Shown piece after piece: positions 47,185 to 56,845 of a stretch of DNA of 64,000 nucleotides. The first letter of the stretch is position 1. Each line of letters starts with the position of its first letter. Where the stretch lies: positions 1 to 64,000 of the forward strand of contig JADJVK010000022.1 of the NCBI GenBank assembly GCA_016710625.1, given 5' to 3'. The translations under genes were made by a program, and so were the position numbers. This stretch comes from Saprospiraceae bacterium (GTDB lineage: Bacteria; Bacteroidota; Bacteroidia; Chitinophagales; Saprospiraceae). The notes under the pieces are model-generated. The model had not been told where the DNA came from. It saw only the letters and a program-made list of their open reading frames with translations, and made no database searches.

Positions 47185-47222
47185 AAAAAAAGCATCACAA
47201 AAAAGTTTTGGTGCTTTTTTTT
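47185..47222. terminator. Hairpin terminator
   Basis: AAAAAAAGCATCACAAAA pairs imperfectly with TTTTGGTGCTTTTTTT, with A- and T-runs at both sides, so it may act in both directions. It lies 96 bases beyond the stop of the DUF1697 gene on the minus strand. Confidence 0.6.
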
Positions 47223-47317
47223 AAAAAAGATTTAGTAAAGAATGACGATATAGACAGTAATAATTTGGTTTGATTTTGCCCACTTTTAATAGAAATATTA
47301 TTATTGGGCAATTTTTT

Positions 47318-47848
47318 TTATCCCAATTCTATCATTTTAACTAAAGTATTCCAATTTCTTGTAGTAGCACTAATTTTCAACTTTTGTTCGAAAAAAGTAT
47401 TTGTCAATTTTGTTTTCCCATATCCATTTATGCAGTTAATATAAATAACATCTTGACTCACAACATATTCATCTGGCAAAGCCTGATTTGAAGTCAATTT
47501 TTGAGCTTCTTCTTTGGTCAATTTTCTTTCTAAAAAAGTAAAATATATTTGTTTTGTATCTTCATTATTTTTAAATGGTTGATTTTCCAAAATATTTTCC
47601 AGAACAGTTTTTTGTGTAATAAAAGCTACAATTTGCAAACCAAACTTTTGTAAAATCAAACTTTCAATTTGAGTTTTTAAATTTCCATAAGAGGTCTCTT
47701 GATAATTGAAAACAATATTTCCACTCTGAATGTAAGTTACAATATCCTTAAAACCAATACCTTCCAAATACGATTTCAATTCCTTCATCAAAATCATATT
47801 CTTTCCACTCACATTAATTCCTCTTAAAAATAGAATATATTTTTTCAT
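47318..47848 (-). CDS. DUF1697 family protein
   Basis: A 176-residue cytoplasmic protein of the DUF1697 family, recognised by its start KKYILFLRGINVSGKNMI, the segment YIQSGNIVFN near 40, and the C-terminal GKTKLTNTFFEQKL and ATTRNWNTL. Biochemical function is unknown; the family has a ferredoxin-like fold with two subdomains. Its start overlaps the stop of the serine hydrolase gene by one base, so the two are translationally coupled. Confidence 0.92.
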   Translation of the reverse strand: MKKYILFLRGINVSGKNMILMKELKSYLEGIGFKDIVTYIQSGNIVFNYQETSYGNLKTQIESLILQKFGLQIVAFITQKTVLENILENQPFKNNEDTKQIYFTFLERKLTKEEAQKLTSNQALPDEYVVSQDVIYINCINGYGKTKLTNTFFEQKLKISATTRNWNTLVKMIELG

Positions 47849-49179
47849 TATATTTTATGAATGATTATTCTGGAAGTAAATAATTTTTGATCCTTTGTTT
47901 TGCATCTTATAAAATAAATCCCATTTTCAAAATTGGACCCATCCAAGCTAAAAGAACCTTTGCATTGATTATTTGATATCAATTTCCCATTTATATCAAA
48001 AATATTCAACTGATAGATTTCCTCCTCATTTGCCTGAATATCAATTCTTTGCTCAATAGGTAAATAACGAATAATGATATTTTCTTTCAACTCATTTGCA
48101 TCTGTAATCGAAGTAGTTGAACACATAATTTCATTTAAATATTGCCAAATCTGATTGCAAAACATCGTCGGGACATCAACTATGGAACTCCCAGGCTCAT
48201 TTCCCATTCTTACCACCACAATTCCTTTACTGGGAGAAATACTTAATATCTGACCATTTTTACCTAAAGCTGCAAACATATCACTCGGTGCATCAGGAGC
48301 ATAAGAGCCTTTGAACACAATTTGTAAACCCGGCACCATATAATCCTTTTTGCCATTGAGCCACCATAGATATCCATAAGAGTTGTTGAGATTTTGAGAA
48401 CTCGTTGTCATTCGATTGATGTAAGCAGTATCTTTCAAGATAGGTAATCCATTCCAGATGAATTTGTTTTGTGCCAAAATACCATACCTAGCCATGCTTC
48501 TTGCCTTACTAAAAAATACATTATCTCCATCAACAGTCGTCCAAATGCCATTCATTCCAGTACTGCTTTTGAGTTTTTCATTCGTAAAAGCATTAATTGT
48601 TTGGCCACTAGCATTTTCTATAACTTTTTCCAACAAAGTGTAAGGAGCATTGTGGTAAGCCCATCTTGTACCAGCATCCGCCTTGTAAATCAAACAATTA
48701 GGTGTAATGCAATGATTGTCAGCCACCCCATCATCCAATCCAGTTGTCATCGTTATTTGATGCTTTATTGTAATTTTTGATTCTTGAAGAGCGGTACAAT
48801 TTGTCCAGCCATTTCCCAGATATTTACTGGTTGGATCCAAAATCGATAATTTTCCATCTTCCTGTGCCTTCCCAATCAGCATTGAAGTAACAGATTTTCC
48901 AGCAGATGCCCAATACCAAAAACTATCTCTTGTAAAAGTTCCGAAATAATTTTCAAGTACAATTTTTCCATCTTTTAAAACAATGATTGCCTTTGAATTG
49001 GCACTTTCCAAATAATCATAAAATGGCTGAATTTTATTTTCACACCAACCTAAAGTTTTTGGGTTTATCGTATCCCAAACATTGCTTAATTGGCTGGTTG
49101 GAGGGAAGTATATTTTCTGAGCAATAATATTTGTGGATTGAAATAATATAAAAATACAAACTTTAAATACGAATTTCAT
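47848..49179 (-). CDS. Secreted serine hydrolase (class C beta-lactamase fold) with T9SS tail
   Basis: A 443-residue beta-lactamase-family hydrolase. Signal peptide MKFVFKVCIFILFQSTNIIAQ, catalytic SxxK as SAGK at 92-95 (WYWASAGKSVTSMLIG), a Tyr motif YHNAPYTLL near 180, and RMGNEPGSSI near 332. The last ~75 residues (ENIIIRYLPIEQRIDI to TSRIIIHKI) form a T9SS type A sorting domain. Substrate could be an ester, peptide or D-amino-acid amide; not a proven beta-lactamase. A TATATTTG element at 49199-49206 (minus strand) lies 20 bases upstream. Confidence 0.87.
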   Translation of the reverse strand: MKFVFKVCIFILFQSTNIIAQKIYFPPTSQLSNVWDTINPKTLGWCENKIQPFYDYLESANSKAIIVLKDGKIVLENYFGTFTRDSFWYWASAGKSVTSMLIGKAQEDGKLSILDPTSKYLGNGWTNCTALQESKITIKHQITMTTGLDDGVADNHCITPNCLIYKADAGTRWAYHNAPYTLLEKVIENASGQTINAFTNEKLKSSTGMNGIWTTVDGDNVFFSKARSMARYGILAQNKFIWNGLPILKDTAYINRMTTSSQNLNNSYGYLWWLNGKKDYMVPGLQIVFKGSYAPDAPSDMFAALGKNGQILSISPSKGIVVVRMGNEPGSSIVDVPTMFCNQIWQYLNEIMCSTTSITDANELKENIIIRYLPIEQRIDIQANEEEIYQLNIFDINGKLISNNQCKGSFSLDGSNFENGIYFIRCKTKDQKLFTSRIIIHKI

Positions 49180-49325
49180 AAGCTTTTATTATAGGACACA
49201 AATATATTGTATTGGTTTAAAATGGTTTGAACTAATAGAATTTAATATTCATAATTTGAATAAAATTGTGTTATCCTAATTGAATTTTACTATTTTAAAC
49301 TATATTCACACTTAGAATAAATGCT

Positions 49326-50192
49326 ATGAAAAAAGGATATGTTTTAATAACTGGTGCTTCGACAGGAATTGGTTATGATAGTACAAGATTATTGATTGAA
49401 AATGGATTTAAAGTTTTTGCAACCGTAAGAAATGAAGCTGATAAAATGAAGTTATCACTTAATTTTGGGTCAAATGTAATACCTTTAATTCTTGACATAA
49501 CAGATTCAAAATCAATTGAAACTGCAAAAAGTATTGTTGAAAATCAACTTGGAGATGAAGTATTAGTTGCATTAGTAAATAATGCTGGAATTGCAGTAAG
49601 TGGACCACTCCAATTTATTGCTATAGAAGATGTTAGACATCAAATGGATGTGAATGTAATTGGAACATTATTGATAACACAAACCTTTTTACCATTTTTG
49701 GGAGGCAAACTCCCAATCATCAATAATCCAGGCAAAATAATTAACATAAGTTCAATATCTGGAATATTTTCAACGCCATTTATGGGACCATACTGTATGT
49801 CAAAATATGCCGTTGAGAGCATGTCCGATATTTTAAGAAGGGAATTATCTGTGTATGGAATAGATGTAATTGTCATTGAACCTGGTCCGATTTTAACCCC
49901 TATTTGGGAAAAAGCAAAGCAAGATACGAGTAATAGCAGATATCAAGGGACAATTTATGAACCAATTTTGGCAAATAGAATGGACATTATCAATCAAAAT
50001 GAAAAAAATGCTTTGCCTGTTGAAGCAGTTTCCAATTTAGTATTACAATCGATTTTGAAGAACAAACCTTCTACAAGAACAATAATTACCAAAAAATCTT
50101 GGTTAATCAAGATCATAAAATCTTTACCCGATAGATTCGTTGATAAATTAATTACGAAAACATTGAAAAAAGGAAAATTAGTCGGTAGATAA
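49326..50192 (+). CDS. Short-chain dehydrogenase/reductase (SDR)
   Basis: Classical SDR of 288 residues, NAD(P)-dependent oxidoreductase, cytoplasmic. Cofactor loop TGASTGIGYD at 8-17, NNAGIAVSG near 88, catalytic Ser in ISSISGIFSTP near 141, and YCMSK with Tyr about 156 and Lys about 160. PGPILTPIW follows, as in family members acting on hydrophobic alcohols or ketones. Substrate unknown. The M1 peptidase follows after 12 bases, so they are probably co-transcribed. Confidence 0.9.
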   Translation: MKKGYVLITGASTGIGYDSTRLLIENGFKVFATVRNEADKMKLSLNFGSNVIPLILDITDSKSIETAKSIVENQLGDEVLVALVNNAGIAVSGPLQFIAIEDVRHQMDVNVIGTLLITQTFLPFLGGKLPIINNPGKIINISSISGIFSTPFMGPYCMSKYAVESMSDILRRELSVYGIDVIVIEPGPILTPIWEKAKQDTSNSRYQGTIYEPILANRMDIINQNEKNALPVEAVSNLVLQSILKNKPSTRTIITKKSWLIKIIKSLPDRFVDKLITKTLKKGKLVGR

Positions 50193-50204
50193 GCACTTTT
50201 AGTT

Positions 50205-51890
50205 ATGAATAAAAAAGTATTAATAATATTTTGTCTTTTTATTTTAGTCTTAAAAATAAATGCTCAAAATAGAAATTCCTATTTTAAAAAAGTATTTACA
50301 GAAGCTGATACATTGAGAGGTAATTTGTCAAAATACAGAACTTGTTTTGATGTGACTTACTATGATTTAAAGGTTGAATTTAATATTGAAAACAAGAGCA
50401 TAGTAGGAACAAATGATATTTATTTTGAAGTCAAACACGACCTTGATACATTGCAAATTGATTTATTTGATAATTTAAATATTTCAAAAATCGAATTTGA
50501 TGGTCAAGAATTAAAATATTTTAGAAAGTTTAATGCAGTTTTTGTCATATTTCCTAGAACTCTTTTTCAAGAAACAAGAGGAGTTCTCACTGTTAATTAT
50601 GATGGAATTCCCAAAATTGCAATCAGACCACCTTGGGATGGCGGATTTGTATATAGCAAAGATGATTTTGGAACAGATTGGTTAGCAGTATCTTGTGAAG
50701 GAATTGGAGCAAGTATTTGGTGGCCCAACAAAGATCATTTATCAGATGAACCAGATAGTATGGATATCCACTTGTTAGTTCCACAAAAATTCAATGCAAT
50801 TTCTAATGGCAATCTTGTCAGTGCAATACAAATTAATAGTAAACAAACTGATTATCATTGGCATGTATCTTATCCTATTAATAATTACAATGTAACCTTT
50901 AATATTGGCAACTATAGCCATTTTGAAGATACCTTAAAATATAAAGATGGAGAAGTGTTGAAATTGGATTATTATGTGTTATCTAATCATGTTGATACTG
51001 CCAAGGTTCATTTTCAGCAAGTAAAACCCATGCTGAGAATTTATGATAAATATTTTGGGAAATATCCTTTCATGAAAGATGGATATGCATTGGTGGAAAC
51101 ACCCTACTTAGGGATGGAGCACCAGAGTTGTATTTCTTATGGCAATAAATTTAATATTGGCTATCTAGGTGGACGAATGCCCGATTCGATGTATTGGGAT
51201 TTCATCATCATTCATGAGTCTGGGCATGAATATTTTGGAAATAGTGTAAGTTGCAAAGATCATGCAGAAATGTGGATACATGAAGCTTTTACCACTTATA
51301 TGGAAGCACTCTATGTCGAAAATACACTTGGGTATGATAAAGCATTAGAATATTTGGAATATCAAACACAATATATTAAAAATTTGGAACCAGTAATTGG
51401 TCCCATGAACGTGAATTTCGGAGAATGGAATTCTTCCGATCATTATTTCAAAGGTTCTTGGATACTTCATACTTTAAGAAATACAATAAGTCAGGATTCC
51501 GTATTTTTTGATATTTTGAGAACATTTTATGATCAACATAAATGCGGTTTTGCGACAACTGATGATTTTGTAAAATTAGTCAATGAAAAGGCAAAAAGAG
51601 ACTACACCAATTTTTTTGAGCAATATTTATATCATCCAAGTATTCCAAAATTACAATTTAGGAGTAAAAAGAATGGAAATGGTATTATACTTACTTTCAG
51701 ATGGAGTGCTTCGACACCAAAATTTGATATGCCTATAAAAATATCTAAAAACGAAGAATTTGCGATATGGTTGAATCCTACAACAGAATGGCAAGACGTA
51801 GAATTGTCTGATATTGAAGAAGATGCTATCCGATTTGATTCGAGATTGTACTTAGTAGATTTGCAAAGGGTGAATGACAACTTCAAATAA
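50205..51890 (+). CDS. M1 family metallopeptidase
   Basis: Zinc aminopeptidase-like protein of 561 residues with signal peptide (MNKKVLIIFCLFILVLKINAQ), so extracytoplasmic. N-terminal beta-sandwich domain (about 45-230), then the thermolysin-like catalytic domain: substrate-binding GMEHQS-type GMEHQSCISYG near 304 and zinc site HESGHEYFGN near 336 with the third ligand Glu in HEAFTTYMEALY near 358. It lacks the large C-terminal helical domain of PepN, as usual for this short Bacteroidota type. Confidence 0.92.
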   Translation: MNKKVLIIFCLFILVLKINAQNRNSYFKKVFTEADTLRGNLSKYRTCFDVTYYDLKVEFNIENKSIVGTNDIYFEVKHDLDTLQIDLFDNLNISKIEFDGQELKYFRKFNAVFVIFPRTLFQETRGVLTVNYDGIPKIAIRPPWDGGFVYSKDDFGTDWLAVSCEGIGASIWWPNKDHLSDEPDSMDIHLLVPQKFNAISNGNLVSAIQINSKQTDYHWHVSYPINNYNVTFNIGNYSHFEDTLKYKDGEVLKLDYYVLSNHVDTAKVHFQQVKPMLRIYDKYFGKYPFMKDGYALVETPYLGMEHQSCISYGNKFNIGYLGGRMPDSMYWDFIIIHESGHEYFGNSVSCKDHAEMWIHEAFTTYMEALYVENTLGYDKALEYLEYQTQYIKNLEPVIGPMNVNFGEWNSSDHYFKGSWILHTLRNTISQDSVFFDILRTFYDQHKCGFATTDDFVKLVNEKAKRDYTNFFEQYLYHPSIPKLQFRSKKNGNGIILTFRWSASTPKFDMPIKISKNEEFAIWLNPTTEWQDVELSDIEEDAIRFDSRLYLVDLQRVNDNFK

Positions 51891-51927
51891 AAAATAGCCT
51901 TGACTGAAAAGACAAGGCTATTTTTTT
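51889..51927. terminator. Bidirectional terminator, M1 peptidase / rplS
   Basis: AAAAAATAGCCTTG pairs with CAAGGCTATTTTTTT around a 10-base loop, with T-runs on both strands; it lies between the convergent peptidase and rplS genes. Confidence 0.88.
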
Positions 51928-51951
51928 AAATATAATCTAAACAACAATAGC

Positions 51952-52308
51952 TTAAGCTTTTGCTGTTTTTAATTCTTTGATTCTAGCTTTCTTACCAACT
52001 AAGCCTCTCAAATAGAATAATTTAGCTCTTCTTACTCTACCTCTCTTAATAACTTCGATTGTATCGATATTAGGAGAAACCATAGGGAAAATTCTTTCTA
52101 CTCCTACCCCATTAGAAATTTTTCTAACAGTAAAAGTTTTTCCTAAACCTTCACCAGAGATTTGAATAACATCTCCTTTATAAGATTGGATACGGAATTT
52201 ATCTCCTTCAATAATTTTATAATTTACGTTAATCGTATCACCTGGGCGAAAACTTGGTAATGGTTTAGTTGTAACCATTTGTTCCTGAACAAACTTTATA
52301 GCATCCAT
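51952..52308 (-). CDS. rplS: 50S ribosomal protein L19
   Basis: Ribosomal protein at the 30S/50S interface. 118 residues with the family features PSFRPGDTINVNYKI near 20, VRKISNGVGVERIFPMVSPN near 62, and the basic end RRAKLFYLRGLVGKKARIKE. Single-gene unit here, not joined to trmD/rimM. It has a good promoter at 52355-52386 and a terminator after its stop. Confidence 0.98.
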   Translation of the reverse strand: MDAIKFVQEQMVTTKPLPSFRPGDTINVNYKIIEGDKFRIQSYKGDVIQISGEGLGKTFTVRKISNGVGVERIFPMVSPNIDTIEVIKRGRVRRAKLFYLRGLVGKKARIKELKTAKA

Positions 52309-52354
52309 TGTACTAATATTTTATATGCTTTTCTTTTTTCAATAATTCGAGGTG

Positions 52355-52386
52355 CAAAAGTATATAAAGTATTTTGAATTGACAAA
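52355..52386 (-). promoter_or_regulatory. Promoter of rplS (TTTG-20-TACTTTTG)
   Basis: On the minus strand TTTG (52383-52386), 20 bases, then TACTTTTG (52355-52362) match the Bacteroidota -33/-7 pattern, about 47 bases before the rplS ATG. Confidence 0.65.
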
Positions 52387-52562
52387 TTATTCCTAACTTT
52401 TTAATGAAAAAAACTAATAAATTATTGAAATAACCCAGTTTGAATGCTTGAATGATGAATATTTACATCTTATAAAAAAAATTAATACGTTTTCAATCAA
52501 TAATAAGTATGAAAATTGTACAAATATTGATTAATTCCAAAAGTTTGATTTTAATCAAAAGA

Positions 52563-53945
52563 CTATTCTCCGTATAAATCATTTCTCAAATCACTCAATC
52601 TATTATCAATTGACCATGAATGTTCTTTTTTGATAGGAATCGAATGTATGAAATCCAAAACTTGCTGACGAATTTGATGAATTGATGGTGATTCAAAAAT
52701 CCTTTTCCCCTTATCCATCACTTTTACTAATAAATCTTTTCCTTTAATATCAGATTCATGATCAAATTCAGAAAATAGAGTGTCATACATTACATTATCA
52801 ATTATTTCTCTTTTAATTTGCAATTTTCCGGGCCAAGAAATTTTTGAATGATCATCTGATTTTTTCAATTTACTCTCCCATTTATCCCCATTTTTTAATG
52901 CAGATAATTTATAAACTCCACTCAGACTTTCCGAAACAGCAACTAACCGAGTTCCAACTCCCCATAAATCAATTTTAGCCCCTCTTTTCTTCAGATTTTC
53001 AATCACATTTTCATCTAAATCATTGGTTGCCAATATTTTTGTTTCTGACAATCCAGCTGCATCCAATGCCCTTCTAACATAATTACTTAAATCATATAAA
53101 TCGCCACTATCCAACCGAACTCCTTGTAAATGTTGCCCTTTAGCTTTCATTTGAAGCCCAATTTCTATTGCATTCTTAATTCCTAATTTCGTTTCGTAAG
53201 TATCAATTAATAAGGTGCAATTATTTGGCATTACATCAGCAAACGACTTAAACGACTGTATTTCAGAGTCATGTGACATCACCCAACTATGTGCATGAGT
53301 GCCTCGAACAGGAATTCCATAAATAAACCCAGCTTGAACATTGCTTGTCCCATCAAATCCTCCAATATAAGCTGCTCTACTAGCTGACAATGCACCATCA
53401 GGACCATTTGCCCTTCTCAATCCAAATTCAAAACAGGCATCCTCTTTTGCCACTGACTTTATAATAGCAGCTTTTGTAGCAATGTTTGTCGAATAATTAA
53501 TAATATTTAATAATGTTGATTCTATCAATTGTGCCTGAATCAATGGACCTTCAACCCTAATAATTGGTGAATTGGCTTGAATAGCAGTGCCTTCAGGAAT
53601 GGCAAAAACATCACATTCGAATTTAAATCTTTGTAAATAATTCAATATACTTTCATCAAAAATTGATTTACCATCATTGCCTTTCAAATTTCCAAGATAT
53701 TGAATTTCTTTCGGATCAAACTTCAAATTTTCTAAATAATCTAATGTTAATTCCAATCCAGATGAAATCGCATAATATGCATGAAAAGGTACTTTTCTAA
53801 AATATAAATGAAAGATAGATTCTTTATTATAAATCCCTGATTTCCAATATCCTTTTGCCATACTCAACTGATACAAATCGGTTAGAAGAGATAATGAGGA
53901 TGGATATAATGTACTACTATTTTTCATAATAAACCTATTAAACAT
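52563..53945 (-). CDS. pncB: Nicotinate phosphoribosyltransferase
   Basis: Cytoplasmic enzyme joining nicotinate and PRPP to nicotinate mononucleotide in NAD salvage. Family motifs: SLLTDLYQLSMAKGYWKSG near the N-terminus, FGLRRANGPDGALSASRAAYIGG near 172 in part, GTHAHSWVMSH near 214, and TYETKLGIKNA near 250. 460 residues. The first ATG is at 53945, but an internal Met six codons in (MKNSSTLYP) is also a fair start. It stands alone, divergent from the membrane-protein gene. Confidence 0.93.
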   Translation of the reverse strand: MFNRFIMKNSSTLYPSSLSLLTDLYQLSMAKGYWKSGIYNKESIFHLYFRKVPFHAYYAISSGLELTLDYLENLKFDPKEIQYLGNLKGNDGKSIFDESILNYLQRFKFECDVFAIPEGTAIQANSPIIRVEGPLIQAQLIESTLLNIINYSTNIATKAAIIKSVAKEDACFEFGLRRANGPDGALSASRAAYIGGFDGTSNVQAGFIYGIPVRGTHAHSWVMSHDSEIQSFKSFADVMPNNCTLLIDTYETKLGIKNAIEIGLQMKAKGQHLQGVRLDSGDLYDLSNYVRRALDAAGLSETKILATNDLDENVIENLKKRGAKIDLWGVGTRLVAVSESLSGVYKLSALKNGDKWESKLKKSDDHSKISWPGKLQIKREIIDNVMYDTLFSEFDHESDIKGKDLLVKVMDKGKRIFESPSIHQIRQQVLDFIHSIPIKKEHSWSIDNRLSDLRNDLYGE

Positions 53946-54000
53946 TTCAATTTGGATGCAAATATTGTGTATATTGCCATCAATTTATTAATTTTTTGAT

Positions 54001-54773
54001 ATGAATATTGAAAATAGTATAAAAAAAGGCTATAAATTCAAATTTAGCCAATACTTCTCTGAGAGATTTGAGATTTTAAAAAAGACATGGGTAGTTTTGT
54101 TGGTTATGGCTTAGTTGTAATGATTATCAACCTCCTATCTAAATTTCTTCCATTAATTGGCTACGTAATTGGACTATTATTAACTCCTTTATATGCAGGA
54201 TTTTATGTTGTTGCCAATAAAATAACTAATGGCGAAAGATATGAATTTCAATCCTTTTTTGAAGGATTTAATAGAGCTCTTGAAATGATTTTGGCAAGTA
54301 TTTTCAAAATAATAATTTCATTGTTTTTTATAATACCATATTTAATAATAATTTTTTATTCAATTAGTTCAAAAATCAATTTTAATAGTAATTTTGATAA
54401 TTTCGAAGGAATTTTTTCAATTGTCTTATTAATTATTCCAATGTTATTATTTGGTTTTGTTATTTTTGTTTTACTTCTTCCATTTCTGATTTGGACTGAT
54501 TTAATCATCTTATTTTCAGACAAATACAAAGCATGGGACTCACTAGTTCTCAGTTTCAAATTAACATTAAAGAATTATTTCCCAATTCTAATTTTTGCCA
54601 CCATTTTACTTTTATTAAATATATTTGGAGCAGTATTATTTGGATTTGGTTTATTATTTACAATTCCATTGACCTATTGCATTTTTTATGCAGCTTTTAG
54701 AGATATAGCGAATTTATCCAATGATAATCAATCTAATATAGATGAACATTTGATTGTGGATGATTTAGTTTAA
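54001..54773 (+). CDS. Multi-pass membrane protein, frameshifted at its N-terminus
   Basis: The open frame from 54087 starts MGSFVGYGLVVM, inside a membrane helix, which is an unlikely start. A better ATG at 54001 gives MNIENSIKKGYKFKFSQYFSE and runs to FEILKK, where coding shifts frame at the A6 run at 54078-54083; one extra A gives EILKKDMGSFVGYG. The joined protein has about 257 residues: an amphipathic N-terminal helix, then four to five membrane helices. This layout matches integral-membrane proteins of Bacteroidota with no assigned function (beta-carotene-type and DUF975-like helical proteins are loose analogues). The C-terminus is polar. Confidence 0.75.
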
Positions 54774-54884
54774 TTGATTTTTTTTCTTATTTTATAAAAA
54801 AGTTCAATTATTACAAAAACAAACCACAATATTTGCATTTAATTTATTTAAAACTAAATAATTCATTATTCAAATAATTTAAAA

Positions 54885-55781
54885 ATGAAACCAAATTTAA
54901 TGATACTTGCTGCTGGAATGGGCAGTAGATATGGAGGACTAAAGCAAGTAGATTCGATTGGTCCGAGTGGCGAAGCAATTATAGAGTATTCCATCTACGA
55001 TGCATTGAAAGCTGGTTTTGGGAAAATAATCTTTATTATAAGAGAAAGTATTGAAAGTGATTTCAGAGCTAAATTTGAAGCAAAATTCAAAGGAAAATTT
55101 GAGTATGAATTTGCATTTCAAGAATTTAACACAGGATTTGAAAAAGAGGAAGAAATACCAGAGAGAGCCAAGCCTTGGGGAACTGCCCATGCTATTATGG
55201 CAGCAGAATCGGTCACCGATGCTCCTTTTGCAGTAATCAATGCCGATGATTATTATGGAGTTGAGGCATTTCAACAAATGGCAGATTTTTTGAAAAAGGA
55301 TTGCTCAGAGAAAAAATATGGGATGGTCGGCTATATTTTGAATAATACATTGTCTGAAAATGGCTCTGTTTCTAGAGGTGTTTGTAGTGTAAATGAGCAA
55401 GGAAATCTTGCTGAAGTTAATGAAAGAACAAGCATCGCAAAAGTAAATGACGAAATTCAATATCAAGATGCAAATGGAAGTCATTTTTTACCAGATAATA
55501 CAATTGTTTCAATGAATTTTTGGGGATTTCACCCAAGTCTTTTCGATTACTTGAAAGTAAGATTTAAAGAATTTGTGAAAGAAACTGCAAATAATCCTAA
55601 ATCCGAATTTTTCATTCCGCTTCCTGTGGATGAAATGATAAAAAAAGGGTTAATGGAATTGAAAGTGATGGAATCAAATGACAAATGGTATGGTGTAACC
55701 TATCAAGAAGATAAACCAATTGTTCAAGCTGCTTTCAAAAATTTGATAGAAAAAGGAGTTTATCCAAATCCACTTTGGTAA
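54885..55781 (+). CDS. Sugar-phosphate nucleotidyltransferase
   Basis: NTP-transferase fold enzyme, 298 residues, cytoplasmic. N-terminal signature LMILAAGMGSRYGGLKQVD (nucleotide loop GxGxR...K), DADD-type metal site as VINADDYYG near 121, and FWGFHPSLFDYL near 205. This group joins a sugar 1-phosphate to a nucleoside triphosphate; the sugar and nucleotide cannot be read from sequence. It heads a tight three-gene set: its stop overlaps the next start (TAATG). Confidence 0.88.
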   Translation: MKPNLMILAAGMGSRYGGLKQVDSIGPSGEAIIEYSIYDALKAGFGKIIFIIRESIESDFRAKFEAKFKGKFEYEFAFQEFNTGFEKEEEIPERAKPWGTAHAIMAAESVTDAPFAVINADDYYGVEAFQQMADFLKKDCSEKKYGMVGYILNNTLSENGSVSRGVCSVNEQGNLAEVNERTSIAKVNDEIQYQDANGSHFLPDNTIVSMNFWGFHPSLFDYLKVRFKEFVKETANNPKSEFFIPLPVDEMIKKGLMELKVMESNDKWYGVTYQEDKPIVQAAFKNLIEKGVYPNPLW

Positions 55782-56845
55782 TGGAGCTAGAATTAACGGA
55801 TGTAATTAGCCAATTTTCAAATGAACCAGTAGTTGACATCCAGCCACTTGGAAATGGGCATATCCATAAAACATGGAAGGTAGATTTTGCTTCACATTCC
55901 ATTGTTTTACAACAGTTTAATTCAAATATTTTCAAAAACCCTTATGAAGTTTGCAAAAATATTGAAATAATCTCTGATCATTTGAAGTCTAAAAATGACT
56001 ATCCTTATGATATATTGCAATTAATCCGTTCAAAACAAAATGAATTTATTGTTCCATTTGAAAATAATTATTTTAGAGCTATAAATTTTGCTGAAAACTG
56101 TTATGCAGCAGACATAATGGATAGTGTGAATACCGCTTTTGAAGTGTCAAAAGCATTTGGTAAGTTTGCAAAATCACTATCTGATTTAAACCCAAATTCA
56201 TTAACTTATTCCATTGAAAATTTTCATAATGGCACCCTCCGACATGCAACTTTGTGGACTGCAATCAAAGAAAACATTGCAGATAGAGTTAAATATTGTG
56301 AAAATTTAATCAACAAGATAGAAACCAATAAAGAGATAACAAAAAAAATTGACTCATTAAAAGAAATTCAAAAAATACCTTTAAGAATCGCCCATTTCGA
56401 CACAAAGGTGAATAATATCCTTTTGGACAATTTAACCCATTCACCTAAAATGATAATAGATTTGGATACGACGATGCCAGGTACTTTATTATCAGATTTT
56501 GGAGATATGGTTCGTACAGCTACGCCTACGAAAGATGAAAATGAGATGGATTTGGATATGGTAAATTTTGACTTAAAATTCTTTGAAGGGATTACTCAAG
56601 GATATTTGTCTGAGCTATCTTCCACACTGAATCAACATGAAAAAGAAAATTTGCTAGAAGGTGGAAAATACTTGATTTTAATGCAATGTGAGCGATTTCT
56701 TGCAGATTATCTAAATGGCGATATTTATTATCCAATTAATTATGAAAATCAAAATCTAGTTAGGGCAAATAATCAAATGAAGCTTCTTGAATCTATCGTC
56801 GATCAAGAAACGGCAGCAAATCAGATTTTAAAAAAATATTGGTAG
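55781..56845 (+). CDS. APH-fold sugar kinase (NahK-like)
   Basis: Phosphotransferase of the aminoglycoside/choline kinase fold, about 354 residues. N-terminal lobe with LGNGHIHKTWKVDF and VLQQFNSNIF; catalytic loop RIAHFDTKVNNILLD near 208 and metal site MIIDLDTTMPG near 226. This matches N-acetylhexosamine 1-kinase-like members (NahK) next to nucleotidyltransferases, so a sugar C1-kinase is the best guess. The ATG at 55781 overlaps the preceding stop; an upstream TTG (55775) would add two residues. The next gene starts directly after its stop. Confidence 0.85.
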   Translation: MELELTDVISQFSNEPVVDIQPLGNGHIHKTWKVDFASHSIVLQQFNSNIFKNPYEVCKNIEIISDHLKSKNDYPYDILQLIRSKQNEFIVPFENNYFRAINFAENCYAADIMDSVNTAFEVSKAFGKFAKSLSDLNPNSLTYSIENFHNGTLRHATLWTAIKENIADRVKYCENLINKIETNKEITKKIDSLKEIQKIPLRIAHFDTKVNNILLDNLTHSPKMIIDLDTTMPGTLLSDFGDMVRTATPTKDENEMDLDMVNFDLKFFEGITQGYLSELSSTLNQHEKENLLEGGKYLILMQCERFLADYLNGDIYYPINYENQNLVRANNQMKLLESIVDQETAANQILKKYW

